The notes under the pieces: generated by a model
The model's database searches: none
Told to the model about the DNA's origin: nothing
What the model saw: only the letters and a program-made list of their open reading frames with translations
Translations under genes and position numbers: made by a program
Shown: positions 15,704-24,900 of the stretch, piece by piece
Layout of the letters: each line of letters opens with the position of its first letter
Numbering within the stretch: position 1 is the first letter of the stretch
From: Pelotomaculum_B sp964543575
Lineage (GTDB): Bacteria > Bacillota > Desulfotomaculia > Desulfotomaculales > Pelotomaculaceae
NCBI GenBank assembly: GCA_964543575.1
Contig: CAZIYV010000019.1
Span: 1 to 35,237, forward strand
Reading direction: 5' to 3'
Length of the DNA: 35,237 nt

Positions 15704-15706
15704 CAA

Positions 15707-15730
15707 GGAAGGGGGACCTGTCCCCCTTCC
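15707..15730. repeat. Perfect GC-rich hairpin between convergent genes
   Basis: An 11-bp stem (GGAAGGGGGAC and its complement) around a 2-nt loop lies between the 46-aa gene and the GH18 gene. No T-run follows on either strand, so it is a weak terminator at best. Its G-rich core resembles the other dispersed palindromes of the window. Confidence 0.7.
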
Positions 15731-15732
15731 AA

Positions 15733-16776
15733 TTAAAGCTTTGCTCTTACCGTCTCCCAGAAGGAAGCGTCTTCAAAACCAAGCCGCCATATGGCTATGC
15801 CGCCGATACCGTAGCTTTTAGCCAGATTCAGTTTTAGCCCCAGGCTGTACTTATTTTCAAACCAGACCTCATGCTTGTTCCCTTTTTCATCATAGTAAAT
15901 CAAATAGGGCGATGAGGCATAGTTGTTCCATTTCGCCGCCCCGTATTTCGCGGTGAGTTCACCCACCTTGTTCCAGCGAACTGACTTGTTTCCCACCGTC
16001 GACCAGTCGTACCCGTAAGCGGGAATCCCCATTAACACTTTTTCTCTGGCAATGTTCCTCACCGTATAATCCAAAACCCTTTGCACCCAGGGCAGCGAGG
16101 CGACAGGTCCGGGCGAACCCCCTGACCAGTGCTCCTCATAAGTCATTACCGCCACCAGGTCGGCAGTCTTCCCTATAGTCCGGTAGTCATAAGCGCCATA
16201 CCACTCGTTGGAGGGGTTGTCCGCTGTTTTAGCGGGAATAGACACCGTTAACAGATACCCGTAGGGCTTAAACATCTGCTTAAGTTCAGCCAGAAGTTTA
16301 TTATAGTTGGCCCTGTCCTGCGCCGGCACACCCTCAAAGTCAATGTTAACTCCTTTAAAACCATTTCCCTTAACCAGTGCAAGAAGGTTTTTTTCCAGGT
16401 TTTTTCTGTTTTTCTCCACTGACAGAACCTTGTGAATAACCTCCCTGCTGTTGTATTTGCCTACGTTATGAACCAGTAATAGTGGCCGCATATTCTTGTC
16501 TTTGGCAAGTTTCACACCTTCTTCCGGTACCCTGCCGGTTAAATTACCATTTTCATCAACCAGATAACTAAAAAACGCCACATTATTGATCAAGGCTTGT
16601 CTATTGGACAAAGTATTTAACGACAGCCTGTCCCCCAGGTAGTCCTCGGCGTAGTATCCCAAAACGGTCATTTTTTTAGATGAAGCGGCTGCCGAGTTGG
16701 CCGGGTGGAAAAATAAGTTTATAAATACCCCCAGAAAAATTAAAATAGCAATACACGTCCGCCTGGTATAGTTCAT
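15733..16776 (-). CDS. Secreted glycoside hydrolase family 18 protein, YaaH/SleL type
   Basis: A 347-aa exported enzyme with a signal peptide (CIAILIFLGVFINLFFHPANSAAA). The GH18 barrel shows VLGYYAEDY at strand 1, the catalytic strand GVNIDFEGV (DxDxE-type, Glu as acid), YDYRTIGKTADLVAVMTYEEHW and a closing GGIAIWRLGFED. GH18 proteins of this subtype act as N-acetylglucosaminidases on spore cortex fragments. Unlike Bacillus YaaH, no LysM domain is present. ATG 16776 follows GGAGG closely. Alternatives are a chitinase or a general cell-wall hydrolase. Confidence 0.88.
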   Translation of the reverse strand: MNYTRRTCIAILIFLGVFINLFFHPANSAAASSKKMTVLGYYAEDYLGDRLSLNTLSNRQALINNVAFFSYLVDENGNLTGRVPEEGVKLAKDKNMRPLLLVHNVGKYNSREVIHKVLSVEKNRKNLEKNLLALVKGNGFKGVNIDFEGVPAQDRANYNKLLAELKQMFKPYGYLLTVSIPAKTADNPSNEWYGAYDYRTIGKTADLVAVMTYEEHWSGGSPGPVASLPWVQRVLDYTVRNIAREKVLMGIPAYGYDWSTVGNKSVRWNKVGELTAKYGAAKWNNYASSPYLIYYDEKGNKHEVWFENKYSLGLKLNLAKSYGIGGIAIWRLGFEDASFWETVRAKL

Positions 16777-17027
16777 TATTTTCCTCCGCTTTTTATCAAT
16801 TTCAAAAATATGATAACAGCTCTCATGCTTCCTTAACAGATATTCTTATTGTTAATTATGGCACTTTTATCATTAATAAGTATAAACAGGCAATGTCCCT
16901 CCAAGTGTGGAAAACAGGGCGGATTAGAGATTGTTTCAAAAAATGTTTTCCCTCCCGCGCCATAGTGTATAATATCAATAACAGTTAAGCCAGATCTATC
17001 CACCAGTAAGGGAGTGGTCTTTAACCT

Positions 17028-18227
17028 TTGCAAGAGCTGAAAGCGATTCTTACCTCAAAAAGAGAACTGGGCTTGATCCTGGTGCTTTTCTTCATGGAAT
17101 TTACCCGGGGGGCCTTCTTTCTGACCTTCCTGCCACTCTACGCCGTCAATTACCTGAGTATCTCCGTAGCGGCCGCCGGCCTGGCCGTATCCGCCCACTA
17201 CCTGGTGGAGACCCTCTTTAAAGGCGCTGCCGGCTGGCAGTTGGACCGCAGGGGTTATCCGGTGTTGCTGGCGGGGCTCCTGCTGGGCCTTGGCTCGCTG
17301 CTGTTTATGAAATTCTACCCCTCGCCCGCTGTCCTGCTTATTGGATCAGCCTTTTTCGGTTTAGGTGTGTCCCCGGTATGGCTGGCAGTGATCAGCGGAG
17401 TGGCGCCGGTCCAGCTAAAAGAAAGAGCCGCCCGGATGGGCATTGTCTTCGCGGTTTGGCTTTTAGGCGGTGGAGGTGGGCCGGTAGTCATTAATTTTCT
17501 CATTGCCCGGGATTACAACCTGGCCTTCTGGTTGTTAATCGCCCTCTGGAGCTGCGCCCTGGCCGTAACCCTGCTGCTGATTCCCTTCACGGAGAACAAG
17601 TCCGATGAGAGTTCCGGCTTTTCATTCTGGGCAGAAGTCAGCAAGATGGCGGAAAATCAGACCTTTAAGAAAATACTTTTGCCGGGTATGTTTCTTCAGA
17701 CCATGACCGGCGGGTTATTGCTGCCGCTGCTGCCCCTGTATGCGCAGAATAAGATAGGTCTTAGCCCGAACCAGTATGCCTTGCTGCTTCTGATCGGAGG
17801 AGCGGCCGCGGCTATTTCCTTCCTGCCCATGGGACGCCTGGCGGACAGGTTCAGGCTTAAAACCCTGCTTGGCACTGGTTTTGGCATGAGCGCCATCTCC
17901 CTGGCCCTTTTTCCAGCCGCCCATGATGCGACTTCCGCCTATTTTATGGCCGCGCTGGTAGGTTTTTCATACGCCATGGTTCTTCCCTCCTGGAACAACT
18001 TGCTGGCAAAAGCGATCTCACCTGAAAGACAGGCCACCGGCTGGGGCGTTTTCTCAACCATAGAGGGCATGGGTATTGCGATCGGTCCGGCCCTGGGAGG
18101 GATTGTGGCCAAGAGTTTTGGGATTTCAGCCGCCCTGTTTTTAAGCGCCGTACTGCTGGCCTGCATGTCTTTATTTTATTTTTTCTATCCCATCGAAAAA
18201 ATTTATACACACAGGCTAACGACCTGA
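17028..18227 (+). CDS. MFS transporter, substrate unknown
   Basis: A 399-aa membrane protein with about twelve hydrophobic helices in two halves split by a charged loop (TENKSDESSGFSFWAEVSKM). The MFS loop motifs are visible after helix 2 (GAAGWQLDRRGYPVLLAG) and in the second half (PMGRLADRFRLKTLLG). The start is TTG at 17028 after GGGAG. A TATAAT at 16971-16976 with a poor -35 may serve as promoter. The next gene begins 14 bp after its stop, so it probably forms an operon with the polysaccharide deacetylase. An envelope-related substrate or drug export is possible. Confidence 0.85.
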   Translation: MQELKAILTSKRELGLILVLFFMEFTRGAFFLTFLPLYAVNYLSISVAAAGLAVSAHYLVETLFKGAAGWQLDRRGYPVLLAGLLLGLGSLLFMKFYPSPAVLLIGSAFFGLGVSPVWLAVISGVAPVQLKERAARMGIVFAVWLLGGGGGPVVINFLIARDYNLAFWLLIALWSCALAVTLLLIPFTENKSDESSGFSFWAEVSKMAENQTFKKILLPGMFLQTMTGGLLLPLLPLYAQNKIGLSPNQYALLLLIGGAAAAISFLPMGRLADRFRLKTLLGTGFGMSAISLALFPAAHDATSAYFMAALVGFSYAMVLPSWNNLLAKAISPERQATGWGVFSTIEGMGIAIGPALGGIVAKSFGISAALFLSAVLLACMSLFYFFYPIEKIYTHRLTT

Positions 18228-18241
18228 TTTGAGGTTTCAAT

Positions 18242-19564
18242 ATGGAAGCGTCATTCTTTAAAATCTTATTTCTGCTCATTTTTGTTTATTCCGTGGCGCC
18301 AACAGCGCTAGTCCGTTTAGGCCATATTGGCGCCGTATCAAGAGCACCCAAAGGCAGCGGCAGAGTCGCCCTCACCTTTGACGACGGCCCTGACCCGCTT
18401 TACACGACACAAATCCTGGACGTCCTCCGGCGCTATCAGGTCAGGGCGTGTTTCTTCCTGGTGGGTTCAAAAGCCAGAGCCAACCCGGAAATAACCAGGC
18501 AGATCATCAAAGAAGGACATGAAATAGGCAGCCACGGTTACTATCACAAAGCTGTCTGGCTGCTCGGCCCCCGCGCCACAAGCAGGGAAATTGGCGAGGC
18601 CAATCTGGCCATTGAAGAACTGACCGGGCAAAAAATTCGCTTCAGCCGCCCCGCCTGGGGGCTGTTCAACCTTTCTTCAATCTGGTACTACCGGCTCAAG
18701 GGCTTGAAAGTGGTGCTCTGGACCTACATGAGTTGGGACTGGATAAAAAACGCCACTCCTGAGAGCCTTACCCGAAAAGTACTGAGCAGAATCAAGGACG
18801 GCGCAATACTGATCCTGCATGATAGTGACTCCGCACCGGGAGCGGCCAAGGGCAGCCCCTCGAGGGTCGTCGAGGCCCTGCCCTGGATCCTGGATGGCCT
18901 GAAGCAGCGCGGCCTGCAGGTAGCGCCGCTGGAGGAGATTATGTCGACTAAAAAGAAGTCTGTCTTTAAAAAAGGCCTCCAGCGGCTGTGGAGTGTCATA
19001 GACAGGTTAGTGCGCCTGTTATCAGGGATCAGGGATTTCGGCGACGGGGGAAACTCCATCTGGCGGATCGCGCTGCGCACGTACCACGGGAAAGACTGGC
19101 TAATGCCCGACGGCAGTGTTTTAAAGCGCGGGGAGCTCTATCTGGAGCTGCACGTGAATAACGATCGACTCCTGTCACTGGTGGGCGAAAACACACTCCT
19201 TGAGCGGGCCACAATTATCGCCATGCGCGAAGTGCGCAACGGGCTGCCTCCACTGGCGGAGTTTTTAAACAGCGATGCAAAATACGGCAAAGTTAACATC
19301 ATTTTGGGGATTACCCTCCTGCACCGCGGGCTGGGCCGTATCGGTTTTAAAGCCATGGATATGAAGCCCGGGATTTTCCAGGCCGCTACCGGCCTTTACG
19401 AGCGGTGGCTGCTGGCCGTTTTCCACCCCGGCGGCTTCAAGGGCTTAAAATCTTACCGTTACAAACTCTCACCTAAATATGTGGTTATGACCAGGCAGGA
19501 ACTTATGCGACTCTACCCCCCAATGACACAAGGGGACGGTTCTCCTGTGTCAAAAAAGTCGTAA
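18242..19564 (+). CDS. Polysaccharide deacetylase with C-terminal YkoP-like domain
   Basis: Membrane-anchored carbohydrate esterase family 4 protein of 440 aa. A TM helix at residues 5-25 is followed by the NodB domain: TFDDGPDP (catalytic Asp and metal Asp), SHGYYH (metal histidines), FSRPAWG and LILHDSDS. From about residue 245 a second domain (VIDRLVRLLSGIRDF to SYRYKLSPKYVVMTRQELMRLY) resembles the YkoP-like domain often linked to such enzymes. The likely role is deacetylating an exported or cell-wall glycan. A TGAGG precedes ATG 18242. The last dozen codons lie in a dispersed palindrome (19524-19552), so the native C-terminus was altered. Confidence 0.88.
   Translation: MEASFFKILFLLIFVYSVAPTALVRLGHIGAVSRAPKGSGRVALTFDDGPDPLYTTQILDVLRRYQVRACFFLVGSKARANPEITRQIIKEGHEIGSHGYYHKAVWLLGPRATSREIGEANLAIEELTGQKIRFSRPAWGLFNLSSIWYYRLKGLKVVLWTYMSWDWIKNATPESLTRKVLSRIKDGAILILHDSDSAPGAAKGSPSRVVEALPWILDGLKQRGLQVAPLEEIMSTKKKSVFKKGLQRLWSVIDRLVRLLSGIRDFGDGGNSIWRIALRTYHGKDWLMPDGSVLKRGELYLELHVNNDRLLSLVGENTLLERATIIAMREVRNGLPPLAEFLNSDAKYGKVNIILGITLLHRGLGRIGFKAMDMKPGIFQAATGLYERWLLAVFHPGGFKGLKSYRYKLSPKYVVMTRQELMRLYPPMTQGDGSPVSKKS
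19524..19552. repeat. Dispersed palindrome with GGGGACGGTTCTCC core
   Basis: A 29-bp unit: TGACACA, the core GGGGACGGTTCTCC, TGTGTCA. The 7-bp ends are perfect inverted repeats. It shares its core with the element at 8364-8423. It lies inside the 3' end of the deacetylase gene and supplies the codons for TQGDGSPVSK near the C-terminus. Confidence 0.85.
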
Positions 19565-19628
19565 GATTTAAGTCGTAAGGCGTAGGTATGAATGAAATTT
19601 CACTAAAAAACTAACGAGGTGTTACCCA

Positions 19629-21049
19629 TTGGACAAAGGGCGTCTGGCCGCTGAACTTAAAAGAATATTTCCGGCCGAGCGGGTGCTCACCGGCGACCTG
19701 GAACGAAAGATGTACAGTTACGACAGCTCATTCAAGGCCAGGTTCCATAGTTTTGTACCAGACGCGGTTGTGCTGCCCAAGAGCACCGGGGAAGTGTCCG
19801 CGGTAATGCGGCTGGCTTCAGAGCAGGGCATACCGGTTGTGCCCAGGGGAGCCGGCAGCGGGGAAACCTGCGGCTGCCTGGCCACCCGCGGCGGGATTGT
19901 GCTGGACCTGTCTTCCTGGGACTCTATCGAAGAAGTTGACACGGCCAACATGCAGGTTTTTGTGAGACCCGGTGTGGTCCACTACAAACTTAATGAGCAT
20001 CTGGCCGGCCTCGGTCTCTTTTTCCCGCCAGATCCCGGCAGCACCCGCATGTGCACCATAGGCGGCATGGTGGCCAACAACTCCAGCGGTTTGCGAGCGG
20101 TAAAATACGGCGCCACCGAACAATACGTTCTTGGCCTGGAAGTGGTGCTTCCTGACGGACAGGTAATAAATACCGGCGGGGTCGGCTGCAGGGCGTTAAA
20201 AAACGTGTCCAGCCTAAACCTCACTAAACTTTTTGTGGGCTCGGAAGGTATTCTTGGAGTGATTACCAAAGTGCGTTTGCGGGTTTGGCCCCGCCCCAAG
20301 GCGCGCGGCATCGCCATGGCTGTTTTTAATGAACTTGATCAGGCTCCCGCGGCGGTGCTCGATGTTTACCAGTCAGGCATCCTGCCATCAGGCATCGAGA
20401 TCCTGGACTCCTCAGCGATTAGAGCTATCAACATGTATAAGCCTGAAATAAACCTCCCGTCTGCCGAGGCCATCCTTATCTTTGAGGTTGACGGAAACCC
20501 GGCGGGAGTGGAGTGGGAAGGGCGAGAGATCGTCGAGATAGTCGGGAAACGCGCTGTATCCGTGGAGTGGGCCACCAATCCTGAGCGAATGGCCGATTTA
20601 TGGCGGGGACGTAGTGTTGTGGCCATTGCCGCAGCCAGGCTCCGGGCGGACGGCAGCAGGATCTTTGCCGGCGAAGATATCAGCGTTCCATTAAACAGGG
20701 TTACCGAGTCCTTGCGCAGGATCAAAGAACTGGGCCGGAAATTCGGAGTTACCGTGGTTAACTACGGCCACATCGGGGACGGCAACATTCACACCGCCCC
20801 GGTGATCAACCTTGAAAGCCCGGAAGAAGTAGCCAGGGCTAACGAGCTGGTTGACGCTATACACCGCCTGGCCATAGAACTGGGCGGCTCCACCACCGGT
20901 GAACACGGGGTCGGGGCGGTCAGAAACCAGTACACTTTGGACGAGCACGGCGAGGCGGCTGAGATCATGAAGAGGATCAAGAAAGCACTGGATCCGGGCA
21001 ACATCATGAATCCAGGCAAACTGCTGGCCCCGGAGGGGGATAAAGGAAG
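19629..21049 (+). CDS. FAD-linked oxidase, GlcD/D-lactate dehydrogenase type (3' end in gap)
   Basis: Flavoprotein subunit that oxidises a 2-hydroxyacid such as glycolate or D-lactate. The FAD-binding PCMH domain shows PDAVVLPKSTGEVSAVMRLA, VVPRGAGSGETCG, PPDPGSTRMCTIGGMVANNSSG and GSEGILGVITKVRLR. The C-terminal oxidase domain shows YGHIGDGNIHTAP, TGEHGVG and LDPGNIMNPGKL, the usual end of GlcD. About 473 aa are present before the ten-N gap, so only the last residues are missing. The start is TTG at 19629 with GAGGTG upstream. The GlcF-type partner follows directly. The exact substrate is not readable. Confidence 0.92.
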
Positions 21050-21059
21050 NNNNNNNNNN
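21050..21059. other. Assembly gap of ten N
   Basis: A scaffold gap hiding the glcD stop codon and the start of the iron-sulfur partner. Open frames on the two sides belong to different genes; reading through gives a false 505-aa fusion. Confidence 0.99.
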
Positions 21060-22267
21060 AGGACCTGCCCGGGCTTAAAGATCATTACCTGCGCTGTGTG
21101 CGCTGCGGGCAGTGCCGGTCTGTCTGCCCGGTCTTTGAGGTTGTAAGGAACGAAACGGCCACACCACGGGCGAAGGTATTCCTCGCCCATATGCTGGCCA
21201 GCGGTGAGGTAAAAGCAAGCGCGGAGGCCACGTCCCAGATGTCCCGCTGCCTGCTCTGCCAGGCCTGCACAAAGGAGTGTCCCTCCGCCATTCCGGTCCA
21301 CAAGATAGTGACCGCGACCCGCTCCCTGCTGGCCGGCGCCGTCCCGTCCCCATTGCAGAGGGTCGTTTTTGAGAAAATCTGGACCCGTCCCTCCCTGCTC
21401 ACTCTTTCAGCAGGGCTGATCCGGGGGTGTCAGAACCTGGGTCTCTTAGATCTGGGGATTTCCAGCGGACTGCTGCCCAGAGGGTTTTCCCTGCCGGGCA
21501 GGCTGCCCAGCCGCCCGGCGCGGGCGCTCCTACCCGAAGTCACACCGGCGGCAGGTAAAGCTTCCATGCGGGTGGGGTATTTTCTGGGCTGCTCCACAAA
21601 CTTTCTCTTTCCAGAAATAGCCAGGAGTACTGTAGCCGTTCTCTCCAGGCTCGGCTGTGAGGTAGTAATACCGGCTGAACTGAAGTGCTGCGGGCTGCCC
21701 CAGGCGGAAAGCGGCTATGAGCGGGCGGCGGGACCGCTGGCACGAGCTAATCTTGAAGCTTTCCGGCGTCTGGGTGTGGACACAGTGATCACGGACTGCG
21801 CCTCGTGCTCTGCCGCCCTTAAGGAAAATGAGGAATTCGGGATAAAAGTGCCTGACCTTTCAGGCCTCCTTGTCGATCTGATAAACGTAAAAAGGCCGGG
21901 GCTGAAAAAAATAAACAAGGCGGTTACCTACCACGACCCCTGCCACCTGGCTAGGGTACAGGGAATCACAGGTGAACCGCGGGAACTCCTGCGGTTGGCC
22001 TGCTCCGAATTCAGAGAAATGCCTGGCGCGGGCGATTGCTGCGGCGGGGGAGGCTCCTTTGCCCTGCAGCACTATGATCTCAGCATGGGCATCCTCTCCG
22101 GCAAAACAGCCTCCATAAAAAAAACAGGGGCGGAGACAGTTGCCACCTTCTGCCCCGCCTGTATCATGCAGCTTCGTCACGGCCTTTCAAAGGACGGGGG
22201 CGGCGTCAACGTCACACACCCGGTCCAGTTGCTGGCCGAAAGCATGGGACTTGCTTCTAGCACTTAG
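21060..22267 (+). CDS. Iron-sulfur oxidoreductase, GlcF type (5' end in gap)
   Basis: Electron-transfer partner of the flavoprotein upstream. In the frame that begins at the gap, the first residues read DLPGLKDHYLRCVRCGQCRS. Two 4Fe-4S ferredoxin motifs are seen, CVRCGQCRSVCPVF and CLLCQACTKECP. Two CCG domains follow, with CCGLPQAESGYERA and CCGGGGSFALQHYD, known as heterodisulfide-reductase-like cluster or cysteine sites. The internal ATG at 21098 cannot be the start because it falls inside the first cluster motif; the true start is in or before the Ns. Together with the upstream gene it forms a GlcDF-type dehydrogenase. Confidence 0.92.
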
Positions 22268-22283
22268 TCTTTATCTCTAAAAC

Positions 22284-22417
22284 TGTAGGTTCGATTTCAA
22301 TCGAACATGGCGCGTCAGCGCCGAACTGTTTGCGCTTCCAAAGGGGACATTCCATCGGGGACATTCCTCTGAAGGAGGTGTGTCCCCTTTCCGCTGTCGA
22401 ATAAATTCGCACCTACA
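22284..22417. mobile_element. MITE-like 134-bp element with TGTAGGT ends
   Basis: Imperfect terminal inverted repeats begin TGTAGGTTCGATTT (22284) and, on the other strand, TGTAGGTGCGAATTT (from 22417). The interior has an 8-bp hairpin (GTTCGATT/AATCGAAC), a short GGCGC hairpin and two direct copies of GGGGACATTCC, with a GTGTCCCC complement downstream. It carries no gene. It fills the 207 bp between glcF and the YkgJ-type gene. Confidence 0.6.
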
Positions 22418-22474
22418 TTTTTAAAGACCCTCAGAACGTTATTTTCAGGATGGACCCCATTGATCAAATATATC

Positions 22475-23020
22475 TCACAGCAGCTTTCTCCACGGCTCGT
22501 TAGCCACCCTGTCCAGAGAGCGTGACTCCCACTCCACATGGTCCCGGATCAGCGGGTCCTTGAGCAGTTCCTCCCAGGCCAGCCTGGCCTGGGCTAAAAA
22601 GCGCTTATCCAAAAGGTTTAGATCTCCCGCCCGCACCAGTGGACAAATTGGTACGGCTGCATCATCCAGGCGCAGCTCAAGAGTTCCACCTGGCAGGAGA
22701 TATGGTGAGACGGGAAAGGTCCGGCAGGCAAGGGGTCTTTTATTCCTGGGACAGGTACCGCGGCAGCTGACAAAATAAATGCTGCCCTGCCAACTCGGGC
22801 AAAACTCATATTCTTCCGTGGAATGCTCCTGCCAGGTCAGCCAGTCTTCGTTCCTGTTAAACATGACCTCTTCACCCTGCAGCAGGTACATGCCCACCCC
22901 TTTCTCCCATTCCGCGCAGCAGATCGCGCCGCACAGCCGGCCGCAATCAACAGTTAGGGGAGTAACCTGATCCAGCAGCCTGTACACTCTCTCCCAGTCA
23001 ACCAATTCCATCAACTCCAA
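22475..23020 (-). CDS. YkgJ-family cysteine cluster protein
   Basis: A soluble protein of about 178-181 aa with a cysteine cluster thought to bind zinc or an iron-sulfur centre; no reaction is established for the family. Cysteines appear in DCGRLCGAICCAEWEKGVGMYLL, EFCPSW, SCRGTCPRNKRPLACRTFPVSPY and PICPL, the order expected for the family. The start is TTG at 23020 or ATG at 23011; neither has ideal spacing. It begins 18 bp after the HtrA stop codon and is probably co-transcribed with it. Confidence 0.8.
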   Translation of the reverse strand: MELMELVDWERVYRLLDQVTPLTVDCGRLCGAICCAEWEKGVGMYLLQGEEVMFNRNEDWLTWQEHSTEEYEFCPSWQGSIYFVSCRGTCPRNKRPLACRTFPVSPYLLPGGTLELRLDDAAVPICPLVRAGDLNLLDKRFLAQARLAWEELLKDPLIRDHVEWESRSLDRVANEPWRKLL

Positions 23021-23038
23021 GGCTAATCATTTTCCTTT

Positions 23039-24172
23039 TTATCTTACATTTTGCGGCTTCTCGGCAACAGACACAGTCAGCTGGCTTAACTGACGCTGGC
23101 GTATTACCGCCATGTTTACCTGCTGGCCGGCCTGCGTATTCTTGATCGCTTCCACCAGTTCATCTGCGTTGCTTATTTTTTTACCGTTAAACTCAACGAT
23201 AACATCCCACGCTCTTAGGCCAGCACTTTCTGCCGGGCTGCCTGCAATCACGCCGTCTATAACTGCCCCTTCAGCTTTATCCAGTCCCAGGTAGCGGGCT
23301 ATCTCACTGTCCACCGTCCGGACCTGCACCCCAACCCAGGGGCGGCTCTTACTCACATTATTCTTGAGATCCTCCAGCACCTGCCGCACAGTACTGGTAG
23401 GTATGGCGAAGCCGATTCCCTGCGCCTGAGAGCTGATGGCCGTGTTAATCCCGATCACGTCACCTTTCAGGTCCAGCAGGGGACCACCGCTGTTACCCGG
23501 GTTAATGGACGCGTCGGTCTGCAGCAGGTTTTCATACTGGCGGTCATTAACACTGATCGGGCGTCCTTTGGCGCTGATCACCCCGGTAGTGACCGTGTGG
23601 TCCAGCCCGTAAGGATTGCCGATGGCGATAACCCAGTTGCCAACCCTGATCTGGTCTGAATCGCCCAGGTTCAAGAAAGGGAGATCCCGGCCTGGTTCTA
23701 TTTTCAACAGAGCCAGGTCCAGGTCATAGTCCGCTCCTGCAACTTTTGCTTCCAGGTCCCTGTCAAAACCGGACACAGTAACGGAAATGCTGCTGGCGCC
23801 GTCAATCACATGCTCATTGGTGAGGATGTAACCGTCCTTTGAAATAATGAAGCCCGATCCCAGGCCCTCCTCCTGTTTGGGCTGGGACGGCAGTCCAAAG
23901 AACTGGCGGAAAAAAGGGTCGCTTAACAAGGGATCGCTTGATACACGTGAGGCTACCCTTGTTGATATTTTCACCACCGCCGGGCTCGTCAGGGAGACCA
24001 CATCGGCTACAGTATCGGCGCCCACTCCCGGCAGCAGCCCGGCCTGATCCTGCCCGGTGCTTTGCTTGGACTGAGGCCGCTTGAGTAAAGAGCATCCCCC
24101 GTTAGCAGCGATCCCGGTGAGGATGGCAATCACAATAATTAATAAAAAAACCCGCCTGATATTCCTGAACAA
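23039..24172 (-). CDS. HtrA/DegP-like serine protease with one PDZ domain
   Basis: Envelope quality-control protease, family S1C, 377 aa. An N-terminal membrane segment (VFLLIIVIAILTGIAANGGC) could be an anchor or an imperfect lipobox. The trypsin-like domain has the catalytic triad in TNEHVIDG (His), DYDLDLALLKI (Asp) and INPGNSGGPLLD (Ser). A single PDZ domain follows (WVGVQVRTVDSEIARYLGL to GLRAWDVIVEFNGKKI). The start is TTG at 24172 after GGGGGG. It is divergent from the universal stress protein gene, suggesting a stress-response neighbourhood. Confidence 0.93.
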   Translation of the reverse strand: MFRNIRRVFLLIIVIAILTGIAANGGCSLLKRPQSKQSTGQDQAGLLPGVGADTVADVVSLTSPAVVKISTRVASRVSSDPLLSDPFFRQFFGLPSQPKQEEGLGSGFIISKDGYILTNEHVIDGASSISVTVSGFDRDLEAKVAGADYDLDLALLKIEPGRDLPFLNLGDSDQIRVGNWVIAIGNPYGLDHTVTTGVISAKGRPISVNDRQYENLLQTDASINPGNSGGPLLDLKGDVIGINTAISSQAQGIGFAIPTSTVRQVLEDLKNNVSKSRPWVGVQVRTVDSEIARYLGLDKAEGAVIDGVIAGSPAESAGLRAWDVIVEFNGKKISNADELVEAIKNTQAGQQVNMAVIRQRQLSQLTVSVAEKPQNVR

Positions 24173-24295
24173 ATTCTTATCCCCCCTGCCTGTGAGGTTT
24201 TTATGATAAGTGCTATTACATCTTATATATTATTGCCATTCTTCCTGCATACTAATGAAGAAATTTCCATACAAAAAATTTTTATTTCAGAAATT

Positions 24296-24323
24296 TTGCC
24301 AGAAAGCAAAAAAGTGTTAAAAT
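24296..24323 (+). promoter_or_regulatory. Candidate promoter of the universal stress protein gene
   Basis: TTGCCA (24296-24301) and TAAAAT (24318-24323) are 16 bp apart. Transcription would begin near 24330, almost at the ribosome binding site, giving a very short leader; this lowers confidence. Confidence 0.35.
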
Positions 24324-24346
24324 TAAAAGGGGAGGTGAGCGGTGAA

Positions 24347-24757
24347 ATGTATAAAAAAGTACTTATCCCAATTGACGGCTCGGAACAATCGTTTAAAGCG
24401 GCCCATCAGGGAGCGGAGCTGGCCAAAAAGTTTGGCGCGACAGTCACTCTGTTTCATGTTGTGCCCGTTCTCACTGTAGATCGCTTGCGCAGCATAGTTG
24501 TTGATGAGGTAAAAGTGCATGGGAAGGAAATGCTGGAGCAGGCTGCCCGGGACATAGCCGCCTACGGCATCCCGGCAGATACTGAAATGGTGCCCGGCCA
24601 TCCAGCCGATGCCATTGTCTTAAAAGCCCGTGTGGACGGTTACGATCTGATCATAATGGGCAGCAGCGGGTTGAGCGGCATCAAGGGTTACCTCCTGGGC
24701 AGCGTCAGCAGCACGGTATCCCGGCACGCGCCGTGCTCAGTTTTAATCATACGCTAA
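24347..24757 (+). CDS. Universal stress protein, UspA family, ATP-binding type
   Basis: A single-domain cytoplasmic protein of 136 aa that usually dimerises and binds ATP. It begins MYKKVLIPIDGSEQSFKAA, and the nucleotide motif G-x2-G-x9-G-S is seen in GSSGLSGIKGYLLGSVSSTV, followed by the usual SVLII end. The ATG at 24347 is chosen because GGGGAGGTGA precedes it and family members begin this way; the frame continues upstream without homology. A strong terminator follows 22 bp after the stop. Confidence 0.93.
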   Translation: MYKKVLIPIDGSEQSFKAAHQGAELAKKFGATVTLFHVVPVLTVDRLRSIVVDEVKVHGKEMLEQAARDIAAYGIPADTEMVPGHPADAIVLKARVDGYDLIIMGSSGLSGIKGYLLGSVSSTVSRHAPCSVLIIR

Positions 24758-24779
24758 AAAAAGCACAGCCCTTTTTAAG

Positions 24780-24823
24780 GATATAAGAAGGCCTGCCTTA
24801 GTGCGGCCTTCTTATATCTTTTT
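24780..24823 (+). terminator. Strong rho-independent terminator
   Basis: A perfect 14-bp stem (24780-24793 with 24805-24818) and an 11-nt loop are followed by TTTTT. It ends the universal stress protein transcript. Confidence 0.92.
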
Positions 24824-24900
24824 GCCTGAAAAAAAGATATAATAGATCTGCATTAGTCAGCCAATTATTATGCCGGCGGAGACAGAGGAGGTTTTTTAAG

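Noticed and set aside
15406..15732. 108-codon minus-strand frame across the feoA upstream region
   Set aside because: It runs through the Fur box and antisense to the 46-aa gene, and its composition is not protein-like.
16833..17033. 66-codon minus-strand frame in the MFS upstream region
   Set aside because: No good ribosome site; it overlaps the likely MFS promoter and start and shows no protein-like pattern.
19629..21146. Single 505-aa oxidase reading through the second gap
   Set aside because: After the Ns this frame gives nonsense, while another frame gives the iron-sulfur motif; the fusion is an artefact of the nominal gap.
22315..22539. 74-codon minus-strand frame
   Set aside because: It is made of the MITE-like repeat and the tail of the YkgJ-type gene in another frame.
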